A DNA stretch of 64,000 nucleotides from Reticulitermes speratus. Its lineage: Eukaryota > Arthropoda > Insecta > Blattodea > Rhinotermitidae. Position 1 is the stretch's first letter, and every line of letters begins with the position of its first letter. The notes under the pieces were generated by a model. It was not told the origin of the DNA and ran no database searches. It saw nothing but the letters and a program-made list of their open reading frames with translations. A program made the position numbers and the translations under genes. Shown in pieces: positions 32,541-42,735 of the stretch. The stretch lies in the NCBI GenBank assembly GCA_021186555.1, contig JAJKFL010000002.1, positions 2,612,501 to 2,676,500 on the forward strand, read 5' to 3'.

Positions 32541-34086
32541 GTTACTATTGTCTGACGGTTAGTGTAACATATTTATGTTACTATTGTCTGACGGTTAGTG
32601 TAACATATTTATGTTACTGTGCTCTGACGGTTAGTGTAACATATTTATGTTACTATTGTCTGACGGTTAGTGTAACATATTTATGTTACTGTGGTCTGAC
32701 GGTTAGTGTAACATATTTATGTTACTGTGGTCTGACGGTTAGTGTAACATATTTATGTTACTGTGGTCTGACGGTTAGTGTAACATATTTATGTTACTGT
32801 GGTCTGACGGTTAGTGTAACATATTTATGTTACTGTGGTCTGACGGTTAGTGTAACATATTTATGTTACTGTGGTCTGACGGTTAGTGTAACATATTTAT
32901 GTTACTGTGGTCTGACGGTTAGTGTAACATATTTATGTTACTGTGGTCTGACGGTTAGTGTAACATATTTATGTTACTGTGGTCTGATGGTTAGTGTAAC
33001 ATATTTATGTTACTGTGGTCTGACGGTTAGTGTAACATATTTATGTTACTGTGGTCTGACGGTTAGTGTAACATATTTATGTTACTGTGGTCTGACGGTT
33101 AGTGTAACATATTTATGTTACTGTGGTCTGACGGTTAGTGTAACATATTTATGTTACTGTGGTCTGACGGTTAGTGTAACATATTTATGTTACTGTGGTC
33201 TGACGGTTAGTGTAACATATTTATGTTACTGTGGTCTGACGGTTAGTGTAACATATTTATGTTACTGTGGTCTGACGGTTAGTGTAACATATTTATGTTA
33301 CTGTGGTCTGACGGTTAGTGTAACATATTTATGTTACTGTGGTCTGACGGTTAGTGTAACATATTTATGTTACTGTGGTCTGACGGTTAGTGTAACATAT
33401 TTATGTTACTGTGGTCTGACGGTTAGTGTAACATATTTATGTTACTGTGGTCTGACGGTTAGTGTAACATATTTATGTTACTGTGGTCTGACGGTTAGTG
33501 TAACATATTTATGTTACTGTGGTCTGACGGTTAGTGTAACATATTTATGTTACTGTGGTCTGACGGTTAGTGTAACATATTTATGTTACTGTGGTCTGAC
33601 GGTTAGTGTAACATATTTATGTTACTGTGGTCTGACGGTTAGTGTAACATATTTATGTTACTGTGGTCTGACGGTTAGTGTAACATATTTATGTTACTGT
33701 GGTCTGACGGTTAGTGTAACATATTTATGTTACTGTGGTCTGACGGTTAGTGTAACATATTTATGTTACTGTGGTCTGACGGTTAGTGTAACTATTTATG
33801 TTACTGTGGCCTGACGGTTAGTGTAACATATTTATGTTACTGTGGTCTGACGGTTAGTGTAACATATTTATGTTACTGTGGTCTGACGGTTAGTGTAACA
33901 TATTTATGTTACTGTGGTCTGACGGTTAGTGTAACATATTTATGTTACTGTGGTCTGACGGTTAGTGTAACATATTTATGTTACTGTGGTCTGACGGTTA
34001 GTGTAACATATTTATGTTACTGTGGTCTGACGGTTAGTGTAACATATTTATGTTACTGTGGTCTGACGGTTAGTGTAACATATTTA
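32541..34086. repeat. 36-bp satellite, about 43 units
   Basis: The unit is GTTACTGTGGTCTGACGGTT plus AGTGTAACATATTTAT. The unit length is a multiple of 3, so a 275-codon open frame runs through it as (VSVTYLCYCGLT)n, with no other coding sign. The first units have CTATTGTC. Within each unit TGTTACT and AGTGTAACA can pair as a short stem. The array is very uniform after the first five units, a sign of recent expansion. Confidence 0.96.
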
Positions 34087-34134
34087 CATCTGCTAAACAC
34101 ATTGTACATACCTTTTTAATTTTTTATTATTTTC

Positions 34135-34330
34135 CAACAAATGCATTTAATTGTTACAGGTTCATAATAATACATTTAAAAATATGTGGGAGTGGAATGT
34201 TTTAAATATATTGTTATGAACCTGTGACAATTAAATGCATTTGTTGCATAATACCAAAAAATCTAATTATTATTGCACGGTATGGAAAGTATCAAGACAT
34301 TGTAGATATACAATGTCTTGATACTTTGAT
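34135..34330. repeat. Two inverted repeats next to the 36-bp satellite
   Basis: The first: arms at about 34135-34176 and 34204-34250 with CAACAAATGCATTTAATTGT. The second: a palindrome at 34288-34330 with arms AAAGTATCAAGACATTGTA and a 4-bp loop. Neither has coding capacity. They may be AT-rich MITEs. Confidence 0.75.
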
Positions 34331-34473
34331 TGTGTTTGTCATAAACTTACAAGAGAAGCATTTTGCTATTCATGAAAACGTAATTAGTATTGCACAATTA
34401 TAAGACATATTTCTATATTAAACACTTATACACATATACAGCACATATTAATTGCTTCCTTTTAATTTTGAAA

Positions 34474-34862
34474 ATCTGTGTAGTGTTTTGAAAAACTGTG
34501 TAGTGTTTTGAAAATCTGTGTAGTGTTTTTAAAAACAGTGTAGTGTTTTGAAAAACTGTGTAGTATTTTGAAATACTGTGTAGTATTTTGAAATACTGTG
34601 TAGTATTTTGAAAATCTGTGTAATGTTTTGAAAAACTGTGTAGTGTTTTGAAAAACTGTGTAGTATATTGAAATACTGTGTAGTATTTTGAAAATCTGTG
34701 TAGTGTTTTGAAAAACTGTGTAGTGTTTTGAAAAACTGTGTAGTATTTTGAAATACTGTGTCGATTATTTCCTGTTCACTATAAGCCACCAGCAACTCAA
34801 TAGTGAACAGGAAATAACTCACACAGAATTCAAAACACTACACAGTATTTCAAAATACTACA
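34474..34862. repeat. 20-bp tandem repeat ending in a large hairpin
   Basis: About 14 units of TAGTGTTTTGAAAAACTGTG or TAGTATTTTGAAATACTGTG run to 34760. Then ATTTCCTGTTCACTATA and its inverse at 34800-34816 form a stem, and units in inverted orientation follow to 34862. The half units AGTATTTTGAAATACT are themselves palindromic. Confidence 0.9.
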
Positions 34863-35093
34863 GTTGACGACATTTATTTCAACTTGTATCTTAATGTGTA
34901 CCATGAATATATAGCTGATGTAATTTGAGAAAAATAAGTCCTGAAGATGAACCATAAATTAGTTCGAAACATGTCGGGCATTTTTTTAATAAAAATTATG
35001 TTAAATAACATAACAGTGTACATTTGTGGGAGTAAAGATTTATTGTAATCAAAATGGATGTACGGTGTAAGTGACATAAAGTTGACGGAAGTA
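34863..35093. other. Single arm of a CCGAAAC-type foldback
   Basis: TCCTGAAGATGAACC and TTCGAAACATGTCGGGC near 34931-34980 have the same spacing as in the foldback arms, but no inverted partner was found. Confidence 0.5.
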
Positions 35094-35179
35094 AATCCCA
35101 CATGGACTAACCCCGGGATCGAACCCGGGCTTCCGCGGTGGGAGGCCGGCGACTAACCGGCTGAGCCATGGCACTGCCT
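35094..35179 (-). mobile_element. SINE-B head fragment
   Basis: Minus-strand tRNA-like head with GGCAGTGCCATGGCTCAGCC and box B GGGTTCGATCCCGGGG. Only about 86 bp remain, with no body or tail. Confidence 0.85.
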
Positions 35180-35971
35180 TAGCATATTAGTAAAATCTTC
35201 TCAAACTTTTTACAAATGATATTCTTTCTTTGCCATCATTTCTTTGTTTTAGAATCCTACTGATTTTGTTTTTGTTATATGATCGCTTATTCTTTGTAAC
35301 ACACCAACTCCTCTTTCATCTTCTTTATCGATGTTTCCAATCTCGCATATCATTCTGCTATTTGTAACCCTGTCTATTATACCCTTTACTCTCCATATGC
35401 TTAACCCAATTCGTCAAGGACTTTTACGGCGGGTAATTGTCTGTATGTTTTTGTCATTTGCTGGCGGTCACAATATTGCACCATAAACAAAACAAATGAC
35501 GATAAAAGCAAAGTTGAAACAAGTGACATTGCTTTTCCAATGTTATATAATTGACTCTTCACAAGCGATGTGCGTTTTTATCCGTCTCCATGGTTTTATT
35601 TGACATTGCAACTTGACTGTTTGGTTTTTAAATACTGAATTAAAGTTCCTCGAAAGGTCACGTTAAATAGACAGCAGGAAGGACATTTAATTCCGCAATT
35701 CAAGTTAATGTTTATCTGCTAACCTAAGGCTGTTATATTATTTCCCAATAACAATTCGTGAATTTATTTCCCACTGAATACGTACGTTCTTCTGCAGTAA
35801 GGTCAGGGCAGAGGTCAATGAGAAATTAAAGCTTAGCGGCCTAAAATACAACGTGAAAGTACTGCTCTATACAATGCTCCGCGCCATTCAAAACAGCATT
35901 GTTTTGTTTCAAGGTCCCTAAGCTTCGCCCGCTCGTCCTTCTGACAAGAATAATATGGAGTTTAAGACGGG
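35180..35971. other. Unassigned DNA
   Basis: No gene or repeat was recognised. Confidence 0.45.
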
Positions 35972-36045
35972 TGTGGAGTAATAGTGGAATCATAATGAGA
36001 GGGGAAAGCCGAAATACTGGGAGAAAAGCCTGTCCCTCTGCCCCC
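35972..36045 (-). mobile_element. SINE-B middle fragment
   Basis: Minus-strand body piece matching the CAGTACTTCGGTTTTCCCC region of SINE-B. It is diverged and flanked downstream by SINE-C. Confidence 0.65.
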
Positions 36046-36069
36046 TGGAAGGCTAACATTAATGTACTT

Positions 36070-36340
36070 TAGCGACTCGCTACGAGCTGGACGGTCCGGG
36101 GATCGAATTCCGGTGGGGGCGAGATTTCCAGCACCTGTCCAGACCGGCCCTGGGGCGTACCCAGCCTCCTGTACAATGGGTACCGGGTCATTCCCGGGGG
36201 TAAAGCGGCCGGGGAATGGCGTTGATCACCTACCCCTATCTAGCGCCGAGGTTAAAGAAAGAGTAGAGCTATACCTCTACTACCCCTCTGGGCCTTCATG
36301 GCCTGTTCTAGGGAGAACATTACCTTTAACCTTTACCTTA
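36070..36340 (+). mobile_element. SINE-C copy, near full length
   Basis: It starts inside the tRNA-like head (TAGCGACTCGCTACGAGC), has box B GGGGATCGAATTCCGG and the full body, and ends AACCTTTACCTTA. Confidence 0.87.
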
Positions 36341-36365
36341 TATATAAAGGCTAAACCTACTCCAC

Positions 36366-36542
36366 AGAGAACACACTGTGCTTTATTTAGAAAGGTTGAT
36401 TAGTAAGTGTCGTATAGAAGAATACGAGTGTTTATTGTAAGAGTCATAAGCAACAAATAAATACACTGTGTGAGAAAAATATACAGTTCTTAATGTTAAA
36501 CGTGGTGGTACGTATAGCAACAATAGACTTTAAAGTGTTACA
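36366..36542 (-). mobile_element. Old pBsat relic with a single monomer
   Basis: Minus-strand relic. GAACACACTGTGCTTTATTT through AACAAATAAATACAC follows the monomer in order with many changes. CTTAATGTTAAACGTGGTGG and TACGTATAGCAAC match the head, and CTTTAAAGTGTTAC matches the end CTTTAAAGGGTTAA. The last 31 bp are duplicated at 36562-36592. Only one monomer is present. Confidence 0.8.
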
Positions 36543-36599
36543 GTGGATTGTTGTGTAATACTATAGCAACAATAGACTTTAAAGTGTTACAGATGGATT

Positions 36600-37085
36600 T
36601 GTTTCTGTCGACTTTATGAAGGCGTATGGGGGCGTGGAAAAGATAGAGCTCCATTAATTCTTAACCTCGGTACCAGCCGAAGGTGGCTTGTTAGCTCCAT
36701 CCCCTTACCGCTGTACCTCCGGTGCCCATTTAACAGGATGAGCCGGCATAGCTACGGGCTGGACGGTCCGGGGATCGAATCCCGGTGGGACGAGATTTTT
36801 CCGCGGTCGCGGTTTGGCGTTGACCACCGACCCCCACCTAGAGCCGAAGTTAAAGAACGAGTGGAGCTATACCTCTACTCCCCCTCTGGGCCTTCACGGC
36901 CTGTTCTAGGGAGAACTTTAGCTCTTTTAACTTTTGCACATTTAATAGGAGGCTGAGTGGGCCAAGGGCGTCTAAACGTTTAGGAGAAGGGAAACATCTC
37001 TTGCCTCTGCCGGGAATACAACCTGGATGTCTCGGTTGTACATAAGTAGTGTAGTCACTGTACCGACTGAGCTGTTACCGGCTCG
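36600..37085 (-). mobile_element. SINE-D copy split by a SINE-C insertion
   Basis: The tail part is at 36600-36726 (minus strand, with the inverse of AATTCTTAACCTCGGTACC) and the head part at 36951-37085 (AGCTCAGTCGGTACAGTGAC on the minus strand). They are separated by a SINE-C and its target duplication. Much more diverged than SINE-D at 16757. Confidence 0.75.
36739..36938 (+). mobile_element. SINE-C copy nested in SINE-D, with target duplication
   Basis: Plus-strand SINE-C with box B GGGGATCGAATCCCGG and an internal deletion of about 80 bp. Its flanks are CATTTAACAGGA (36727-36738) and CATTTAATAGGA (36939-36950), a 12-bp duplication with one change. Confidence 0.88.
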
Positions 37086-37291
37086 CGATTACGAGTGTCA
37101 CATTTGCGGTACGTACAATGGTAAGGAAAATACGGAACAGTTTGAAGGACCTGCATGACCTGAGCTGGTGTCTACTTATGCTTTCTTACAGATGAAATTA
37201 CGAAAGATACGCAAAGTTTTGTGATTAACAATGAACAGTTTAACCTATGTTTTTGTATATAATAGATTTATCCATCATCCATTCATAGTGT

Positions 37292-39583
37292 TTAACTCTT
37301 TAAGAACTGGTGGTCACTATATGTACCGCCATGTTTAACATTCAACAATTCTAAGTTCTGCCCACACAGTGTATTTATGTGTTTTGTGTGGATCTCAGAA
37401 CAAACAGCGATTATTTCACTGTACAACATTAACTGACTGGTTTGTATAACTGAGACGGAGTGTGTTTACTGCGCGGTACGGACTGTATTTATGTGTTTTG
37501 TGTGGATCTCAGAACAAACAGCGATTATTTCACTGTACAGCATTAACTGACTGGTTTGTATAACTGAGACGGGTGTTTTTACTGCGCGTACGGACTGTAT
37601 TTATGTGTTTTGTGTGGATCTGAGAACAAACAGCGATTATTTCACTGTACAGCATTAACTGACTGGTTTGTATAACTGAGACGGAGTGTGTTTACTGCGC
37701 GGTACGGACTGTATTTATGTGTTTTGTGTGGATCTGAGAACAAACAGCGATTATTTCACTGTACAGCATTAACTGACTGGTTTGTATAACTGAGACGGAG
37801 TGTGTTTACTGCGCGGTACGGACTGTATTTATGTGTTTTGTGTGGATCTGAGAACAAACAGCGATTATTTCACTGTACAGCATTAACTGACTGGTTTGTA
37901 TAACTGAGACGGAGTGTGTTTACTGCGCGGTACGGACTGTATTTATGTGTTTTGTGTGGATCTGAGAACAAACAGCGATTATTTCACTGTACAGCATTAA
38001 CTGACTGGTTTGTATAACTGAGACGGAGTGTGTTTACTGCGCGGTACGGACTGTATTTATGTGTTTTGTGTGGATCTGAGAACAAACAGCGATTATTTCA
38101 CTGTACAGCATTAACTGACTGGTTTGTATAACTGAGACGGAGTGTGTTTACTGCGCGGTACGGACTGTATTTATGTGTTTTGTGTGGATCTGAGAACAAA
38201 CAGCGATTATTTCACTGTACAGCATTAACTGACTGGTTTGTATAACTGAGACGGAGTGTGTTTACTGCGCGGTACGGACTGTATTTATGTGTTTTGTGTG
38301 GATCTGAGAACAAACAGCGATTATTTCACTGTACAGCATTAACTGACTGGTTTGTATAACTGAGACGGAGTGTGTTTACTGCGCGGTACGGACTGTATTT
38401 ATGTGTTTTGTGTGGATCTCAGAACAAACAGCGATTATTTCACTGTACAGCATTAACTGACTGGTTTGTATAACTGAGACGGAGTGTGTTTACTGCGCGG
38501 TACGGACTGTATTTATGTGTTTTGTGTGGATCTGAGAACAAACAGCGATTATTTCACTGTACAGCATTAACTGACTGGTTTGTATAACTGAGACGGAGTG
38601 TGTTTACTGCGCGGTACGGACTGTATTTATGTGTTTTGTGTGGATCTGAGAACAAACAGCGATTATTTCACTGTACAGCATTAACTGACTGGTTTGTATA
38701 ACTGAGACGGAGTGTGTTTACTGCGCGGTACGGACTGTATTTATGTGTTTTGTGTGGATCTCAGAACAAACAGCGATTATTTCACTGTACAGCATTAACT
38801 GACTGGTTTGTATAACTGAGACGGAGTGTGTTTACTGCGCGGGTACGGACTGTATTTATGTGTTTTGTGTGGATCTGAGAACAAACAGCGATTATTTCAC
38901 TGTACAGCATTAACTGACTGGTTTGTATAACTGAGACGGAGTGTGTTTACTGCGCGGTACGGACTGTATTTATGTGTTTTGTGTGGATCTGAGAACAAAC
39001 AGCGATTATTTCACTGTACAGCATTAACTGACTGGTTTGTATATACTGAGACGGAGTGTGTTTACTGCGCGGTACGGACTGTATTTATAGTGTTTTGTGT
39101 GGATCTGAGAACAAACAGCGATTATTTCACTGTACAGCATTAACTGACTGGTTTGTTAACTGAGACGGAGTGTGTTTACTGCGCGGTACGGACTGTATTT
39201 ATGTGTTTTGTGTGGATCTGAGAACAAACAGCGATTATTTCACTGTACAGCATTAACTGACTGGTTTGTATAACTGAGACGGAGTGTGTTTACTGCGCGG
39301 TACGGACTGTATTTATGTGTTTTGTGTGGATCTCAGAACAAACAGCGATTATTTCACTGTACAGCATTAACTGACTGGTTTGTATAACTGAGACGGAGTG
39401 TGTTTACTGCGCGGTACGGACTGTATTTATGTGTTTTGTGTGCATCTCAGAACAAACAGCGATTATTTCACTGTACAACATTAACTGACTGGTTTTTATA
39501 ACCGAGATGGCTTGTGTTTACTGGGCGGTACGAGCTGAACCTTTATATTTAATTCAGGTTCATTTTAGTCTTGAAAGGGTTAG
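37292..39583 (+). mobile_element. pBsat copy 5, 19 monomers
   Basis: The head starts TTAACTCTTTAAGAACTGG at 37292. About 19 monomers follow, mostly the GATCTGAG variant, and the tail ends GTCTTGAAAGGGTTAG. The flanks are TTAA and TTAG. Single-base indels (for example near 37573, 38841, 39043 and 39089) are more frequent than in copies 1-4. The last monomers revert to GATCTCAG and become more diverged at the tail edge. Confidence 0.92.
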
Positions 39584-40179
39584 ACTGCAGATAGTTAAAT
39601 CTTCATGACGTATTGAATGTACTAGAAGCAGTTAACAGTCTCTCCCTGTGTGTCTTCATAGCCTGGACAAAGACAACGTTAAGTAGTTTACCTTCAGCAA
39701 GTATGTGTTTCCGAGGGCTGAGGCAGGCAAAATGAGGTTTTCTGCAGTACAAGTTCTTGCGTTCTGTATGCTTTAGTGTACGTTCTGTATCCAATAATCT
39801 ATTGGTCAGTGCGTACAATAATTCTTTATTCTGTTCCTCAGACCTCTTTGCCGTTTCCATCCTGCAGTTGGTATTGTATCTTATCTGCACATTTCCGTAC
39901 GGTCTTACTGCCGCTAATTAACTGCATGTGCTGTATCTAAACATTTACTGTTCAGAATTTTTGGCACGTTTCAAAGGTACAGGCACGTTATTCTCTTTCC
40001 CTCTTCTTTGGGGACATTCTCCTTTCTTCCCCTCTCCTCAAACCCCCCCCCCCATTTCCAAATTCCAAATCGAAAAGATTCAATTCCATGAAAACCTAAA
40101 ACAATAGTAGTGTTTGTTAAACAACGCCCTTTTTAAACAGTCCTGTTTTTATTCTCGCTGAAAATTAAACATTTATAAT
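39584..40179. other. Unassigned DNA
   Basis: No gene was recognised. A C10 tract is near 40045. A minus-strand open frame of 95 codons at 39603-39890 has no known motif. Confidence 0.45.
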
Positions 40180-40728
40180 CAGGGGTGCACAAATTCCAGG
40201 CGCCAAATCGCCGTGGCGACTAAGTTTTATACGGTGGCGCGTAATATGTGTGGGCCCTCAGTATCGAACTTGCTTCGTGTTACCCTACTGGCGCCTAGAA
40301 TATTGAGGTGGCTCCTAACTAACTAACAACTAACTAACTAACTAACTCCATAGAGTAGAGTCGTTCTTGAGAAGCTAACAGGTCGTCAGCTAGTCAAGAA
40401 ATTCCCCGCGTTTTATGGAACCCGAAGGTTCATTACCGCATTCACAACAGCCCGCCATCTATCCCTATCCTGAGCCATATCAATCCAGTCCATGCCCCCC
40501 ATACCACTTCCTGACGACCCATTTTAATACCCATCTACGCCTGGGTCTTCCAAATTGTCTCCTTCCCTCAGGTCTCCCACGAAAATCCTGTATGCACCTC
40601 TCCCCTCACCCATACGTGCTACATGCCCCATCCATCTCATTCTCCTTGATTTGATCACCCGAATAATATTTAGTGATGAGTACAGATCATTAAGTTCCTA
40701 CGATTTTTGAAAAATTTGTGCTCCGATG
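40180..40728. mobile_element. hAT-like MITE interrupted by a LINE
   Basis: The left end CAGGGGTGCACAAATT (40180) pairs with AAATTTGTGCTCCGATG (ends 40728). MITE sequence runs to about 40317, and resumes at 40694 after a LINE fragment. Relatives are at 3150-3300 and 57722-57848. The interior has GGTGGCGCGTAATATG and GGGCCCTCAGTATCG. A clean 8-bp target duplication was not seen. Confidence 0.72.
40318..40693 (-). mobile_element. LINE family L-A, longest 3' fragment
   Basis: On the minus strand it codes LNDLYSSLNIIRVIKSRRMR then [17 protein letters not shown], followed by the conserved C-terminus with a frame break, the 3' UTR and a (TTAG)n tail (seen as CTAA repeats at 40317-40350). The short flanks GCTCCTA (40311-40317) and GTTCCTA (40694-40700) look like a target duplication. 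IKSRRMRW-GHVARM is a standard sequence near the C-terminus of many insect LINE proteins (established, from memory). Confidence 0.88.
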
Positions 40729-41602
40729 ATTTACATGTCGATATCTGTGACTGCATGTCGTTGGCACATGGTTTTCCTCGAATATCATGAAAGCGGTAAA
40801 TGCTGTTAGAAATCCGTTTGGACTAATTTTCGCAGATGGTAGTATCGGGTAATTAGATTGGCATGCTTTCGATGGGAATTCTGAACGGAGGCTCACCTGT
40901 TGCGATGGACGAGTTGGCTGAAATAAGAGAGGTGAAGGGGAATGTCTCACTTCATCGACGACGTGAACAAGACCAGTTACCTGTTGCCATGGTAACTTGG
41001 GGTTTGTCCGTAACGTCCCGTGTGCGCTGCTGCTGTTTCTAGCGCGCGACTCTTTGAGTCACGTTCCAGTGCCGCCGACCATTTCCCATTTGGCGCTAGT
41101 ATCGGAAGCACGTAGCGATATCCGGCCTGTGCACGTAGGGCATACAATAACAAGATATCTCTAAGTACTCTAGTGTTATCGGCTTTTTTTTTGCCTTCTG
41201 TTTAATTGTTATCAGTGTCCCTGACTGTAGAAAGGAGGCAGCACTGTCAGCGTACTGGACACGTTAATTCAACACTGTAAGTAGTTGTGTTTTGTAGCTC
41301 TAAGCTCCAGTTTGAACGTAACAGTATTTGTTCTATTGCGAATATGGTAAGGTGATTGTGGATTAATTTTTGAGCGGTGTATAGCTTTTAGCTTTATATT
41401 AGAAAGTGTTTAAGAAATTTATTTTTAGTGTTAATTTATTAGGATCTCAGAGAATTATTTTTAGTTACACATAATAATTTCAGTTTATGATTTATCAGAA
41501 ACAACATATAGAAGAAAAGGTATATATATCAGCTATAGGCCTATATCTGTCTCTCTCACCTGCATGTATAAAAATATGTATTTCACTTTATAGTTTTTTT
41601 CT

Positions 41603-41642
<40 letters not shown>

Positions 41643-42735
41643 GTTTGAAGAAATAATATGTTAGATTTTCCATTACCGACTCTTATCACATCGCCATTTA
41701 AAGGGTCCGGCATCAGACTGGACGAAGTCTCGTAACTTATATTCAGGCCAGATTAATTTTTTTTTCGGGGGGGGGGGCTTCAGGGAAACCCATTTATTAG
41801 AAATGAAAACAATGGGGAAACCTTTATAGGCAGTTATGTGTTTTAAATCGGAATTTCAAAAGAATAAATTTTCAGCAATGCAAAAGAAAGCAGGTTTATC
41901 GTAAAAATGTAGGAAAAGCGATATATGTTGTGTCTGTGTAATTGTGGTTTTTACTAAATGCGTGTGTGTGTGTGTGTGTATAAACAAGTGTGTTCTTATT
42001 CTGACACTTATTTTGTACTTCATTGCTTATTAAAGAAACTATAAATTTGTACAGTCGAGGGCTAAAGAAATAAGGTCACGGAAAAACTTTCACCTATGGC
42101 TCTCAAAGTGTTATACGAATGTCCACTGTTCTAATCCTGTCTGGAACACAGCTGTCTCTTCTGCTGTTACAGATACACAAATACATAACTGCACACAAAC
42201 TTACAGAATTTAGGACTCAGCAAGATGGCCGAAGCAGTAACCTTTTGACTTACATTTTGGACTTACTCTTTTCGTAATTTGGCGTTAACACTGCCTGTTC
42301 TGGCTTATATTGTTCGTGGTTTTAGTCAGTCAGTCCAAACAAATGCAAATATGTGACGTTTAATTAGACCACGACCGCCTTGTCCACGTCATTTCCTGTT
42401 TATTGTTGTCCTATCGTCCTGTAAATCTGCGGTATATATATATGTGGTATCGTCCTTGGATGAGCTACAAACAGCAGTACAAATATTTACAGAAATAAAC
42501 ATAAAAAATTAAATATTTGTATTTAAATTAAGATGTAGTACTTATTGTTGGGCTCTTACGTTGTTCAGATCTGTCGTAGATGAACAAACATTTACATTTT
42601 TTGTACTTATATTAATGAAACCCCATCTTCAGATCGGATATGACGTAACAGATATTACTCTACCATATTTCCCGCCTCATACGACGCTACAATTAATAAG
42701 ACGCACCCTGTAATTAGCAAAGTATTTTTGCGCAT
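40729..42735. other. Unassigned DNA with simple repeats
   Basis: (TA)n lies at 41611-41638, a G9 run near 41768 and (GT)n at 41961-41979. A minus-strand 86-codon frame at 40690-40950 overlaps the MITE end and has no known motif. The stretch around 41000-41300 is richer in CpG, but no promoter motif or first exon could be supported. Confidence 0.45.

Noticed and set aside
32987-33814. 275-codon open frame made of VSVTYLCYCGLT repeats
   Set aside because: It is the translation of a 36-bp satellite whose length is a multiple of 3. There is no start context, splice signal or non-repeat coding part.
35841-36059. 72-codon minus-strand open frame
   Set aside because: It overlaps a SINE-B fragment and is a translation of repeat DNA.
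41000-41340. CpG-richer stretch as a promoter or first exon
   Set aside because: No conserved core promoter motif, open frame or donor site could be defended.
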